Notes: generated by a model not told the origin, from the letters alone. Counted from the first letter of the stretch, positions 1-9,812 are shown. The stretch is DNA of 64,000 nucleotides from Nonomuraea indica (GCF_002850745.1 NZ_KZ559469.1:57985-121984); one strand, 5' to 3'. Numbers and translations: made by a program.

Positions 1-417
1 CTGGACGTGTGGCTGCTGGTCCGCTGCGTGTCCTGCGATCGGACGAGCAAGCTCGCCGTGCACGAGCGAGCGCCGGTCAGATCGTTCGATCCGGCCGAGC
101 TCGACGGCTACCACGCCAACGATCCGGAGCTGGTGGCGTCCAAGCTGCTGGATCCGCTGATCGCCCGGCGCAACCGCTTCACCCTGGACTGGAGGGGGGC
201 CTGGCGGCTCGACACCCCGCCGGCGCGGCCCGACGAGGCGTGGCCGGTCCGGGTGGAGGTCGTCTTCGAGGATCCGGTGCCGGTGCGTCCGGAGCGGCTC
301 ATCGCGCACGGGCTCGGCCTCAGCAGGAACGAGGTGCTGCGCCGGATCAAGTGCGACGTCCCGCTGCGCCGTACGAGGACCACCGGGTTCGCCTTCACCG
401 TGATGGCCGGGGACTGA
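1..417 (+). CDS. DUF1062 domain protein, 5' end outside window
   Basis: The frame is open from base 1, and the residues before the first possible start (LD before VWLLVRC) match the interior of DUF1062 proteins, so the gene begins upstream. Visible are the C-x-x-C pair (RCVSCDR), a central LARRNRF-like segment and a C-terminal region with LGLSRNEVLRRI that resembles a small helix-turn-helix. The family has no established function; the N-terminal half normally carries another C-x-x-C, suggesting a zinc ribbon. A strong hairpin follows the stop. The family call is from recognised motifs; the function is unknown. Confidence 0.7.
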   Translation: MDVWLLVRCVSCDRTSKLAVHERAPVRSFDPAELDGYHANDPELVASKLLDPLIARRNRFTLDWRGAWRLDTPPARPDEAWPVRVEVVFEDPVPVRPERLIAHGLGLSRNEVLRRIKCDVPLRRTRTTGFAFTVMAGD

Positions 418-423
418 CGGGCC

Positions 424-453
424 GGGTGGCCCGGAGGCTCCTCCGGGCCACCC
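424..453 (+). terminator. Intrinsic terminator-like hairpin after DUF1062 gene
   Basis: A perfect 14-bp inverted repeat (424-437 with 440-453) lies seven bases after the DUF1062 stop and before the BTAD regulator. There is no U-tract, as is common for actinomycete terminators. Confidence 0.6.
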
Positions 454-561
454 GAGCGGGCCCGTGGCCGCTGTTGTCAGACGGGCGGCCGTCAGAGAGA
501 ACCATGTTGGGGGACAAAAGCAGAGATAACGGTAAGCATTGCCCTTTCAGTTGCTCGGGAG

Positions 562-3500
562 ATGGGCTCGGCGGATACTGCGCCTGTGACGGCGACCGAG
601 CACCTGCTGCCACGCCCCCAGCTCATGCGTTTCCTGGATCAGATCGTGCGGCACCGCCTCACGGTGGTGACGGCGGGACCGGGCGGCGGGAAGACGTCGG
701 CCGTCCGGGCATGGGCGCGGACGCGGCCTGATGTACCCGTGACGTGGGTGGCCCGGGCCGACGACGCGACCCTGGTCGAAGAGGTCTGCGAGGGGCTCGG
801 GGCGCCTCCGGCATGGACCCGGTCGATCGGGCCCGCCGCGGACGACCCCGCCCGCACGGCCGCACTCGCCGCCGAACTCGGTGCCGCACTGACGCGCTCC
901 ACGGTTCTCGTCATCGACGAGGCGGAGCGGCTCACCCCGCAGACGGCCGGAAGCCGTCTGCTCGAAGGGCTGTGCCGGCACGGAGGAGACAACCTGCACC
1001 TGGTGCTGATCTCGCGTTCGGAGGCGCCCTTCCCGATCCAGCGGCTCTGCGGCCTGGGTCACGTGTTCCGGGTCTCGGCCGGACACCTGGCCTTCACACC
1101 CGAGGAGACCCGATCGCTGGCCCGGCTCGTCCTGGAGGAGGACGCCGACGTGCCGGCCGAGGAGATCCAGACGCTCACCGCCGGCTGGCCGGTCGCCGTG
1201 CGCCTGGCACTGAGCCGGCTCCGCGGCCTGCCCGCCGAAGACCGGTCGAAGCGCCTCGCCGCGCCCACCGGGCCGCTGTTCGACTATCTGGTCGAAGAGG
1301 TGCTCCATGACGGCGACGCGCGGACGAAGGAGTTCCTGCGGGCCACCGCGGCGCTGCCCTGGTTCACCCCGGAGCTGTGCACGGCGATCGGCCTCGACAT
1401 CTCCCCCCACGAGATCAGCACGCTGGCCGCCCAGCACATCGTGATCACCGAATGTGACGACGGCTACGTCGTGACGACCCTGATCCGGGAATGCCTCGCA
1501 GGCGCCGACCGCGAGCGCGCCTCACAGGCGGCCCGCTGGTACGAGGAACACGGGTTCGTCAAGGAGGCCCTGGCCGTCGCGACCGACCCCGCCCACCTCG
1601 TCGCGATGATCGAACGTTGGTGGGACACGCTGCTGGCCGAAGGTCGTCCCGTGGAGGTGGTGCGGGCCTGCCGCGCGGTCCCGGCGGAGCTGCGGACGTC
1701 CACCGTCGACCTCGCCGAGGGGCAGGCCCGGCAGGTGCGGGGCGACTGGGCGGGAGCGCTCGACTGTCTCCGCCATGCCACGGCCACAGACCCCGCCGTG
1801 GCATGGCGGATCGGGATGATTCACTATCATCGCGGCGACTACCGGGCGGCGCTGGAGGCGTTCGAGCGCGGTGTCCTCACCGACGAGGTCTCCCCCCACG
1901 AGGCCATGCTGCTCGCCTGGACCGCCAGCGCCCGCTGGCTCGTCGGCGACCTCTCGGGCGCGGCGCAGCTGGCCGAACGCGCCCTGGCCATCGCGACGGT
2001 CTGCGGCGACGAGCGGTCGGCGGCGTGCGCGCACACCGCGCTGGCCATGACCGCCCACGACGAGGGCGACCGGGCCGCGAGCGAACGGCACAGCATGCTC
2101 GCGCTCGCCGCCGCGGAGAGCGCGGGCGACCTGCTGCTGGCCGTACGCGTCCTGGCCAACCGGGCCTCGCACCGCACCGAGGAGGCGCGGTACGCCGAGG
2201 CGCTGGCCGACCTGGAGCTCGCGGTACGGCGGGCGGAGCTGGCAGGCGCCCCGGTCAACGCGGCGATCGCCCTGCACAACCGCGCGGAGGCACTCCTGGG
2301 CCTCGGCAGGCTCGACGAAGCCCTGGCCGACTTCGGGGAGGCGAGCGAGATCCTCGGCCGGGTCGGCAGCGACAAGCTGGGCCATCCCCTGGCGGGCCTC
2401 GGCAAGGTACACCTGGAGCGCGGAGACCTGGTGCGCGCCAGGTTCAGCTACGAGAACGCGCTGAAGCACGCCGACCAGCTCCAGGACGTGCATCTGATCC
2501 AGTCCACCCTGGCCGGGCTGGCTCGCGTCCACGTCGTCGACGACCCCGAGCGAGCCGTCCGGCTCGCCGAACGCGCGGTGGCCGCGGGTCGCGGATCCAG
2601 CCAGGTCGGGGCGCTTCTGGCCGCGGGCTGGGTCTGGGCGGAAGCCGGCGACCGGGCCAAGGCCGCCGCCTACGCCGGCTCCGCCCGGGCGGCCGCCGCG
2701 AACCGGCGAGATCAGGCGGCCATGGCCGAGGCGCTGGAGCTGTCGGCCGTCGCAGTGGCCGCTTCGCCCGAAGAACGCGAGGAGCTGCTCGCGGCCGCCG
2801 CCGAGGTCTGGACGGAGATCGGCAACCCGCTGGGCCTGGCGCGCAACGGCTTCGCCCGGGCGTCTCTCACCCGTACCGATCGTGGTGGCCGGCGTGATGG
2901 CGTCCGCGAGGCGGCGCGCGAGCTGCGTCGCGCCGGGATCCACGGTCCGCACGGCTCCGGCGCGGGGCTGCTGCGGGCGGTCGCGCTCCTGGACCCCGGC
3001 ACGGTGCGCTTCTGCGTGCTCGGCGGGGTACGGCTGAGCCGGTGTGGACGCCCCGTCACCGCCGCCGAGTGGCAGTCACGGAAGGCTCGGGACCTGTTGA
3101 CGTGGCTGGTCTGCCAGCGAGGGCGGCCCGTCGCCCGGGAGTCGGCGATGGAGGCTCTCTGGCCGGGAGAGGACCCCGTCCGATGCGCCAACCGGCTCTC
3201 GGTCGCCCTGTCGACCGTCCGCTCTGTCCTCGATCCGCAGCGGAAGTTCGGCGCCGGGGAGTTCGTGCGAGGCGACAAGTACACCATCCGGCTCGTCGGC
3301 CTCCGCGTGGACGTCGAGGAGTTCCTCTCCGCTGCCACCGAAGCGCTCGCCACGCACGATGACGACCTCCTTGCCGCCGCTGAGGCGCGCTACACGGGCG
3401 ACGTCTGCGAGGACTCCCCCTACACCGAATGGCTGGAGCCGTTGCGGGAGGAGGCGCGAGCCGTCTACCAGGCGGTGCTGAGGACGCTGGCGTGCCGTGC

Positions 3501-3729
3501 CCAGCAGGCCGCGGAACACGACAGGGCGGTCCGCTATCTCCTGCGGCTGCTCGAACGGGACCCCTTCGACGAGGAGGCGCACCTGGACCTGGTCCGGACG
3601 TTGACCATGGCCCGCCGTCACGGGGAAGCGCGCAGGCGCTACCGCATGTACGTCGAGGCGATGGGCGAGCTGGGCGTCGAACCGGCCCCGCTTCCCGTTG
3701 TCAGCAGCCGGGCCAAGTTCCCCGCATAG
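562..3729 (+). CDS. BTAD-domain STAND ATPase transcriptional regulator
   Basis: This large 1055-residue regulator has an N-terminal P-loop (GPGGGKTSAV, Lys44), a Walker B-like VLVIDEAERL near residue 115, a MalT/LuxR-type STAND NTPase body and many TPR-like helices from about 380 to 750. The C-terminus has an OmpR-like winged helix (about 815-900, with WQSRKARDLLTWL and EALWP) followed by a bacterial transcriptional activation domain (about 905-1050). The order ATPase-TPR-wHTH-BTAD is reversed relative to AfsR, where the SARP part is N-terminal. It is probably a signal-sensing activator. GTG at 586 is an alternative start. The next gene, 56 bp downstream on the same strand, is a Ser/Thr kinase, so phosphorylation of this regulator is a plausible inference. 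Confidence 0.85.
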   Translation: MGSADTAPVTATEHLLPRPQLMRFLDQIVRHRLTVVTAGPGGGKTSAVRAWARTRPDVPVTWVARADDATLVEEVCEGLGAPPAWTRSIGPAADDPARTAALAAELGAALTRSTVLVIDEAERLTPQTAGSRLLEGLCRHGGDNLHLVLISRSEAPFPIQRLCGLGHVFRVSAGHLAFTPEETRSLARLVLEEDADVPAEEIQTLTAGWPVAVRLALSRLRGLPAEDRSKRLAAPTGPLFDYLVEEVLHDGDARTKEFLRATAALPWFTPELCTAIGLDISPHEISTLAAQHIVITECDDGYVVTTLIRECLAGADRERASQAARWYEEHGFVKEALAVATDPAHLVAMIERWWDTLLAEGRPVEVVRACRAVPAELRTSTVDLAEGQARQVRGDWAGALDCLRHATATDPAVAWRIGMIHYHRGDYRAALEAFERGVLTDEVSPHEAMLLAWTASARWLVGDLSGAAQLAERALAIATVCGDERSAACAHTALAMTAHDEGDRAASERHSMLALAAAESAGDLLLAVRVLANRASHRTEEARYAEALADLELAVRRAELAGAPVNAAIALHNRAEALLGLGRLDEALADFGEASEILGRVGSDKLGHPLAGLGKVHLERGDLVRARFSYENALKHADQLQDVHLIQSTLAGLARVHVVDDPERAVRLAERAVAAGRGSSQVGALLAAGWVWAEAGDRAKAAAYAGSARAAAANRRDQAAMAEALELSAVAVAASPEEREELLAAAAEVWTEIGNPLGLARNGFARASLTRTDRGGRRDGVREAARELRRAGIHGPHGSGAGLLRAVALLDPGTVRFCVLGGVRLSRCGRPVTAAEWQSRKARDLLTWLVCQRGRPVARESAMEALWPGEDPVRCANRLSVALSTVRSVLDPQRKFGAGEFVRGDKYTIRLVGLRVDVEEFLSAATEALATHDDDLLAAAEARYTGDVCEDSPYTEWLEPLREEARAVYQAVLRTLACRAQQAAEHDRAVRYLLRLLERDPFDEEAHLDLVRTLTMARRHGEARRRYRMYVEAMGELGVEPAPLPVVSSRAKFPA

Positions 3730-3785
3730 CCACTCCGATCGGATCATGTGGCAACTTCGGGCGAAAAATCTTCATCCAACACGCC

Positions 3786-6700
3786 GTGGAGGCACTGAGC
3801 GCGGGGGATCCGCAGCACATCGGGGACTACTGGCTGGCCGGACGCCTCGGCGCGGGCGGCCAGGGAGTCGTGTACGAGGCCTACGACCCCGAGGGACGCA
3901 GGGTCGCCGTCAAGGTACTGCACGCGTCGGATGACGGCGGCAGCCGTGACCGCTTCGCCAAGGAGGCGACCGCGGCCCGCCGGGTGGCCTCGTTCTGCAC
4001 GGCCCGGGTGCTCGCCACCGACCTGGAGGGAAGCAAGCCGTACATCGTCTCGGAGTACGTGGCGGGGCCGAGCCTGCGCAAGGCCGTGAGCGAGGGCCGC
4101 ACGTTCGCCGAGGACGACCTCCACCGGCTGGCGACGGCGATCGCCACCGCGCTGACCGCGATCCACGACGCGGGCGTCATCCACCGCGACCTGAAGCCGG
4201 ACAACGTGCTGCTCGGCCCGGACGGCCCGCGCGTGATCGACTTCGGCATCGCACGCACCATCGACATGACGTTGACGAGGACGGGCGAGGTCTCGGGCAC
4301 GCCCAGCTACATGGCGCCCGAGGTGTTCATCGGCCAGCGCGCGGGGGCGCCGGCCGACGTGTTCGCGTGGGGCGCCGTCATCGTGTTCGCCGCCACGGGG
4401 CAGGACCCGTTCAAGGCGGACACCCTCGGCGGCGTGATGCACCAGGTGCTGTCCTCCGTACCGGATCTGCGGGCGTTGCCGCGGCGGCTGGCCCGGCTGG
4501 TGGCGGCCGCGCTGGCGAAGGATCCCGCCGCCAGGCCCGCGGCACGCGACCTGCTGCTCGCGCTGGTCAACGGCAACGCCGCCGACACCAGGGCCCTGCT
4601 GGCCGCGGGCAGCCGCTCGGCGCAGGGCGTGCACGGTCCCGACCAGGGTGACCCGGCACTGGGCACGATCGCGGAGGACGCCTACGCGGCACTCACGCCG
4701 GAGGAGCGCGACCTGGCCGCCGAGGTGTTCCTGCGGATGGTGTCCGTGGACGAGGACGGGCACGAGAGCGGGCGGTGGGCCTCGCGCGAGGAGCTGTACG
4801 GCGGGCGCCCGGAGCGCGAGGCGGCGGCGATCGAGCGCATCCTGCGGGCGTTCTCGTACGTGGTGACCACGAACGACACCTCGGTCGCCCTGTCCAGGCC
4901 CGCGCTGCTGAGGGCCTGGCCGCGGCTGCGCACGTGGGTGGACGCCGACCGCGACGGCCTGGCCGCACTGGGCCAGATCTCCGCGGCGGCACGGCGCTGG
5001 TCCGAGAACGGCAGGCGGGACGGCGACCTGCTCCAGGGCAGCCGCCTGGAGCAGGCGATCAGCTGGGCGGCGACCGGTCGCCGTCACGTGACGCTCACCC
5101 CCGCCGAGCGGGACTTCCTGCGGGCAGGCACCGAGCTGACCAGGAAGCGTGCCCGCCGCAGGACGCTGACCACGATCGCGCTGGCCGGGTCGCTGGTCGT
5201 GGCCATGATCGCCGGGGGGCTGGCCGTCCACCAGCGGCAGCAGGCCACCGAACAGCGCGACATCCTCACCGCCAAGCAGGTGGCGGCGGAGGCCGACCGG
5301 ATGCGCACGACCGACCCGGTCAAGGCGATGCTGCTGAGCGTGGCCGCCTGGCGGGTCTCACCGCAGCCGGAGACCCGATCAAGTCTCGTCGCCTCCCTGC
5401 AGCAGCACGAGACGGCGGTCTTCCGCGATCCCCCGGTCAAGGGCATCGCCCGCCGCGCTCTCAGTTCCGACGGCCGCACGCTCGTCAGCGTCAGCGAGGC
5501 CGGCGTGAACGTCTACGACGTCCGTACCGGCAGACGCACCGGTGGCTGGGCAAGTCCGAGCCTGAAGGACGGGACTCCCGAGGGACCGGCGCTCAACAGG
5601 AGCGGCCGACTGCTCGCCCTGACCATCGGTTCGCAGCTCGAAGTCCGGGACCTCGCCTCGGGCAGGCGACTGGTGCGGCGCTCCCTGCCAGAACGCGGCG
5701 GGTTCGAGGCGATCTGGGGTGAGCACGAGTCGATCCTCACCGTGACGCGCCAAGGCGACATCGTCCACCTGCTGGACGTGGCGACCGGCAAGCAGTTCGG
5801 CGGGGCTCTCCACACGGACGGCGGCACGGTGCCGTCGCAGCCTCCGCTCGTCGATCCGACAGGCGAACACCTGCTGCTCACGGGCGGGCGCTTCGACGAG
5901 CTGGCACTGCCGGGCTGGACCCGGGAGCGGCGCCTGGCGCCCTGCCGCGCTCACGCGGACGTGGCCGCCTTCACCCCGGACGGCAGGACCGTCGCCTGCG
6001 CGGGCGCCACCATCGCGCTCGTCGACGCGGCGACCGGCCGGGAGCACGAGCGGGGCGACGACGACTGGGCGTGCGACGTCTGCGCGAGGCCCGGAGCCCG
6101 GCTGCGTTTCAGCCAGGACGGCGGCTACCTGGCCGCCTTCGCCGAACGCGAGCTGCGCGTGTGGAAGGTCGCCGGCCGCAAGCAGGTCCTCACCTACCGG
6201 GCCGAGGACGAGCTGACCGACCTCCGGTTCGACCCCGACGGCCGAACCCTGCGCTACCTCCACGACAACATGGTCATCAGCCTCGACCTGTCGCCGGGAG
6301 CCGGCGCCGTCCATGTCCGGAAGGGGGCGGCGAAACTCAGTCCCGGAGGACGGTGGGCGGCGATGGAGGACCCCGATGAGAACCGCCTCGGGCTCTGGGA
6401 CCTGCGCGGCGGCACGGAGGTGGCGACGTTCCCGCTCGGCGAGTTCGGGGCATGGGGGTTCGACCGGACCGGCGCCCGCATGCTCATCGCCGACATCGCG
6501 AGCGTACGGCTGATCGACCTCGCGACACGCGAGCAGCTCTGGCGGATCGCCACACCCCACACGGACACGAACAACCCCGAGCGCGCCGACTTCAGCCAGG
6601 ACGGCAGGACGGTCGCGCTCACGCTGCGGCCGTCCTCCCAGGAGGCCGGCTTCCGGCTGCTCGTGCTGGACACCGCCGGCGGGCGCGTCCTGCGCACGTT

Positions 6701-7277
6701 CGGCTCGCGGATCGGCGGCGGGCCGTACACGCCGGACGGGCGCCTCGCCTCGACCTCCGGAAGGTTCATCGACCTCACCACCGGCAAGCCGGACGGCGCG
6801 GCCTTCGACGTCGTGCGCGGCGCCTCCGCGGTGGCCGTCAGCGACCAGGGGCGGCTGGCGTTCAGCGCCGGCCCGGCCGGCCGCATCGCGATGTGGACGG
6901 TCCAGGGGCCCGACCAGATCACGCCGGTCCTCCGCGGCACGACGGGAGAGATCGCGGAACTGGCCTTCTCGCGAAAGGGCGATCTGCTCGCCGGCGTGAC
7001 CATGGAGGGCATCCTCCAGATCTGGGACGTCAACGCCATGCGGCGGCTCGGCGGCGCGTTCAACCTGCACGGCTCCCAGATCACCTCGCTCGCCTTCAGC
7101 CCGGACGGCTCCACCCTCTACGCCGCCGACTGGGGTGCCGTCCACAGGATCCCCATCGGTGCCGAGCGGATCGTCCAGGACGTGTGCCGCCGTGCCGGGC
7201 GCACCCTCTCCCCCGCCGACTGGGCCGCCTCCCTCAAGGAGGTGCCCTACCGCGACACCTGCCCGTACCAAGAGTGA
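3786..7277 (+). CDS. Ser/Thr protein kinase fused to nSTAND1-like and WD40-like regions
   Basis: I chose the GTG at 3786 because it gives VEALSAGDP before the kinase glycine loop (LGAGGQGVVY). The kinase is complete: Lys43 in AVKVL, HRDLKPDN with Asp135, DFG at 152 and an SGTPSYMAPE activation segment. After about residue 290 comes a helical region ending in a transmembrane segment near 460-480, then ATEQRDILTAKQVAAEA and a beta-propeller of WD40-like repeats to residue 1163. This arrangement matches the C-terminal part of nSTAND1 ATPases, but no second P-loop is present. The propeller would lie on the other side of the membrane from the kinase, suggesting an extracellular or periplasm-facing sensor. 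It follows the BTAD regulator and may act on it. Confidence 0.85.
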   Translation: MEALSAGDPQHIGDYWLAGRLGAGGQGVVYEAYDPEGRRVAVKVLHASDDGGSRDRFAKEATAARRVASFCTARVLATDLEGSKPYIVSEYVAGPSLRKAVSEGRTFAEDDLHRLATAIATALTAIHDAGVIHRDLKPDNVLLGPDGPRVIDFGIARTIDMTLTRTGEVSGTPSYMAPEVFIGQRAGAPADVFAWGAVIVFAATGQDPFKADTLGGVMHQVLSSVPDLRALPRRLARLVAAALAKDPAARPAARDLLLALVNGNAADTRALLAAGSRSAQGVHGPDQGDPALGTIAEDAYAALTPEERDLAAEVFLRMVSVDEDGHESGRWASREELYGGRPEREAAAIERILRAFSYVVTTNDTSVALSRPALLRAWPRLRTWVDADRDGLAALGQISAAARRWSENGRRDGDLLQGSRLEQAISWAATGRRHVTLTPAERDFLRAGTELTRKRARRRTLTTIALAGSLVVAMIAGGLAVHQRQQATEQRDILTAKQVAAEADRMRTTDPVKAMLLSVAAWRVSPQPETRSSLVASLQQHETAVFRDPPVKGIARRALSSDGRTLVSVSEAGVNVYDVRTGRRTGGWASPSLKDGTPEGPALNRSGRLLALTIGSQLEVRDLASGRRLVRRSLPERGGFEAIWGEHESILTVTRQGDIVHLLDVATGKQFGGALHTDGGTVPSQPPLVDPTGEHLLLTGGRFDELALPGWTRERRLAPCRAHADVAAFTPDGRTVACAGATIALVDAATGREHERGDDDWACDVCARPGARLRFSQDGGYLAAFAERELRVWKVAGRKQVLTYRAEDELTDLRFDPDGRTLRYLHDNMVISLDLSPGAGAVHVRKGAAKLSPGGRWAAMEDPDENRLGLWDLRGGTEVATFPLGEFGAWGFDRTGARMLIADIASVRLIDLATREQLWRIATPHTDTNNPERADFSQDGRTVALTLRPSSQEAGFRLLVLDTAGGRVLRTFGSRIGGGPYTPDGRLASTSGRFIDLTTGKPDGAAFDVVRGASAVAVSDQGRLAFSAGPAGRIAMWTVQGPDQITPVLRGTTGEIAELAFSRKGDLLAGVTMEGILQIWDVNAMRRLGGAFNLHGSQITSLAFSPDGSTLYAADWGAVHRIPIGAERIVQDVCRRAGRTLSPADWAASLKEVPYRDTCPYQE

Positions 7278-7350
7278 GCCGGCCCCGGGCTACGAGGGGC
7301 CCGCGCGAGATCCCGTACGCGTCCGGAGCACCCGTACTCCACCAGGTGGA

Positions 7351-8124
7351 TCAACCTGTGCGTCCGTCAGCGCCGGGCGGCCCCTCGCCCACCGTCGCCA
7401 TGGCAGCGCTCAGCACGGCCCGGAGCGGGGCGTGCGGAAACCCGTCGGGCGCGCCGGTATCCGGGCCTGTCCGGGTGCTGTAGAAGGGTTCGTCGTCGTG
7501 GTCGTCCTGATGGGCCCACAGGTTGCCGGCCTCGTCCCGCTGCCAGATGACGTTCACACCACGGAAGTCGGCACGTTCGAGCCAGTCGGCGCCGCACGGC
7601 CAGTAGCCCTCCCAACGCGGAGGGCGGAGAGCGGCATACGCCTCCTCGACGACGGCGACGGCCTGGTCCACGTCGTCATCGTCGAAGACGGCGGCGAATC
7701 GGCACAGCAGCGCCAGCGGAGCCCCGGGGTGCCGCAGCTCCGGATCCCGTGCGGCGATCGCCCGGCAGATCAGGTCGAGTTCGGACCAGCGCAACGCGTG
7801 CGGGTGCCAGTGTGCGAGGTCGTCCCATCCGAGCTCGGCCGCCTCGGCCGAGTCAGGGGTGGTGACAAGCAGGCTGTAGGAGTCGGCCGAGGGGTCCATG
7901 CTCAGTACGGCGTGGTGACCGTCGCCGACCTCGAAGGCCACGTCGAGCGACGAGCCGGCGCCATCCTCATCCGCGTCGTCGTCATCGTCGTCATCGTCGT
8001 CGTCCGGCAGGCCTTCGAGGTCACCGAGCCGATCGGCCCCGGGTCCCTCCTCATAGGCGAAGGTGTACCGCGCCCAGAACACCGGATCACGCAGTGACTC
8101 CCGCAACACTGATGGAATCGTCAC
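7351..8124 (-). CDS. Hypothetical acidic protein with poly-Asp tract
   Basis: This 257-residue protein has no recognised domain. It starts at ATG 8124 (MTIPSVLRESLRDPVFW) and contains a run of ten aspartates near residues 41-50, encoded by a GTC/ATC microsatellite on the plus strand. The C-terminal half is rich in W, H and D (WHPHALRW, HQDDHDDEPFY). It is predicted soluble, with no signal peptide. It stands convergent to the kinase gene, 73 bp away. It could be an immunity-like or housekeeping hypothetical protein; I cannot decide. Confidence 0.6.
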   Translation of the reverse strand: MTIPSVLRESLRDPVFWARYTFAYEEGPGADRLGDLEGLPDDDDDDDDDDADEDGAGSSLDVAFEVGDGHHAVLSMDPSADSYSLLVTTPDSAEAAELGWDDLAHWHPHALRWSELDLICRAIAARDPELRHPGAPLALLCRFAAVFDDDDVDQAVAVVEEAYAALRPPRWEGYWPCGADWLERADFRGVNVIWQRDEAGNLWAHQDDHDDEPFYSTRTGPDTGAPDGFPHAPLRAVLSAAMATVGEGPPGADGRTG

Positions 8125-8244
8125 GAACAGAACTATAGGGACCGCTCAAGCGGCATCCCGAACAGTCAACGGCGACCCCGGCCGAAGCCGACACTCAACC
8201 CATGAGAAAGGACGGCGCTTCGTTCACCCACTCCGCGCTCAACC

Positions 8245-8475
8245 TCACTCCAGTGGCGAGCAGTCGCCGATGACCGTCAGGCCGATGAACACTCCGGGGC
8301 CCGAGGAACGGGAGGCGGCATCGACGGATTCTTCGTACGTCATGGGCGCGAAGTCATCCGGGCGGCCGCTGCGCCGGCTCACCACTTGTTCGGGTGTCAG
8401 GCCGCGAACGTAGGTGAAGGACCGGTCTGCCGCCGCTTCGGTGAGCCAGGCGTACTCACCAGGAGTCGCGATCAT
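8245..8475 (-). pseudogene. DUF6461 gene remnant, truncated at C-terminus
   Basis: The 76 codons beginning at ATG 8475 match the N-terminus of DUF6461 proteins (YAWL, FTYVRGLTPEQVV, VFIGLTVIGD), a family that is normally much longer. Translation stops right after GDCSPLE, and nothing further downstream restores the family. The gene sits beside other broken fragments (8538-8703), so truncation during rearrangement is likely. It may still be translated as a short peptide. Confidence 0.55.
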
Positions 8476-8537
8476 CCCACCATGCTCCCAGCGTCCACCG
8501 ACGAAACCGGGCCCGCGGTGCAGCGGTCGGACAGGTG

Positions 8538-8703
8538 ATGGCGCCTTTCACCAAGGTCGCCGCGTATCAGCGGCGCGGCGTCGCGCACTTCAGGATCTGG
8601 AAGGTGCGAACAGTAGCCCAGGGGCGTAAGCAGCTGCTGCGTGAGCGGGCGGCATACTCCCAGCTCATGCAGCAGTGCCTGGACAACAAGGAGGCTGCCC
8701 CGC
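8538..8703 (+). pseudogene. Chimeric debris of a Rep protein and an IS30-type transposase
   Basis: Two unrelated fragments share one frame. The first (FTKVAAYQRRGVAHF, about 8544-8596) resembles the conserved core of replication initiators of pSAM2/RepSA-type integrative plasmids. The second (KQLLRERAAYSQLMQQCLDN, about 8622-8690) resembles the N-terminal helix-turn-helix of IS30-family transposases. Neither is complete, and the frame then runs antisense into the neighbouring gene. Together with the truncated DUF6461 gene this marks a scar of a lost mobile element. Family matches are from recall of motifs, not a search. Confidence 0.45.
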
Positions 8704-8705
8704 GC

Positions 8706-9812
8706 CTATTGGCTCGCGACCCCGGGCAGAACCAGCTGCTGCGCCTTCCCGCCTGCCGGGTAGCGGGCCACCTGGCGGGCCTTGCCGGTGTCGATGTTGA
8801 CCGCGTACGTGCGGACGTCGTCCTTGGTGCCGTAGACGACCACGACCTCGCGTCCGCTGGTCCACAGAGCGGTGCCCGTCACGGCACCGTCACGGCCTGA
8901 GGGCAACCCGCGCATCGGCACCTTCCGCAGGGTCCGGCCGGTCTTGGCGTCCAAGACGGTGAGCCTGCGCTTGGTGTGGTCCGGGAACTCGAAGGCGGCC
9001 ACCGTGCGGCCATCCGGAGCGATCTCGCTGAACATGATGAACCGTCCGTCGAAGCGCACCGGCCGGCCGCCGCCGGCGACCGGCATCTGCCACAGGTCGG
9101 TCTTGACGTAACGGACCAGTTCGGCAACGCCACCCTTGATGCTGACCACCTCGTACTTGCCGTCCACCGGCCGGTGCCGGCCGGTACGCACGTCGATCAG
9201 CACGCCGGGATCCTTGGACCCCTCGCGCGGATCGAAGATCACGTAGCGGCCGTCGTCGGAGAGCGCCAGCATGGAGCCTACGCCGATCCGCTCCTCCTTC
9301 ACGGTGACAGGCGAGGTCACCTGCGTGCCGCCCACCAGATCACGAACCACGTGCGCCTGGGCCTGACGACTGTAGTAGACGAGCATGCGCCCGTCGCGGC
9401 TGATCGCGACAGGGACGCTGTAGTCCTTGGCGGTGCTGACCAGCGCCTGCGGCACCCGGTAGGTCCTGCCGCTCCGGGTGACCACCCGCCACTCGACCGT
9501 GCCGCAGTCGATACGGAGTGGGTTGCTCTGGGTCTTGCAGGGCGTCTGGAACGCGTACGCGATCGGCCCCACCGCCCCGTCCGGCAGGTCGGCGACGGTG
9601 TCCACCCGCTGCGGCGTGGCCGTGCGGTCGGCTCGCTGCCACGGCAGCGTCACCGCAACGCTCGCCGCGCCCACCACCGCGACCGTCGCGACGGCCGCCA
9701 GCACGGCGGTCGCCCGCCGCCGGCGCCGGTGGCCCGCCACAGCCACGTCGGCCAGGTCCACCAAAGGCGCCTCCGCGGCGATGCCGTCCAGCGCCTCACG
9801 CAGCCTCGTCAT
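8706..9812 (-). CDS. Membrane-anchored propeller protein, partner of SigE-family sigma factor
   Basis: This 368-residue protein starts in an ATGA overlap with the sigma gene at 9809-9812, so the two are translationally coupled. It has a short cytosolic N-terminus (MTRLREALDGIAAEAP), one transmembrane segment at about 33-55 and an external domain with repeated DGR motifs (SRDGRML, SDDGRYVIF, PDGRTVAAF) typical of a TolB/WD40-like beta-propeller. Proteins encoded after SigE-family sigma genes in actinomycetes often have this plan and are candidate anti-sigma or signal-sensing partners. No ZAS zinc motif is seen. The role is inferred from context. Confidence 0.7.
   Translation of the reverse strand: MTRLREALDGIAAEAPLVDLADVAVAGHRRRRRATAVLAAVATVAVVGAASVAVTLPWQRADRTATPQRVDTVADLPDGAVGPIAYAFQTPCKTQSNPLRIDCGTVEWRVVTRSGRTYRVPQALVSTAKDYSVPVAISRDGRMLVYYSRQAQAHVVRDLVGGTQVTSPVTVKEERIGVGSMLALSDDGRYVIFDPREGSKDPGVLIDVRTGRHRPVDGKYEVVSIKGGVAELVRYVKTDLWQMPVAGGGRPVRFDGRFIMFSEIAPDGRTVAAFEFPDHTKRRLTVLDAKTGRTLRKVPMRGLPSGRDGAVTGTALWTSGREVVVVYGTKDDVRTYAVNIDTGKARQVARYPAGGKAQQLVLPGVASQ

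Noticed and set aside
562..7277. Pathway regulator of a biosynthetic cluster
   Set aside because: No polyketide, peptide-synthetase or RiPP genes occur nearby, so the BTAD regulator is not tied to a cluster within this window.
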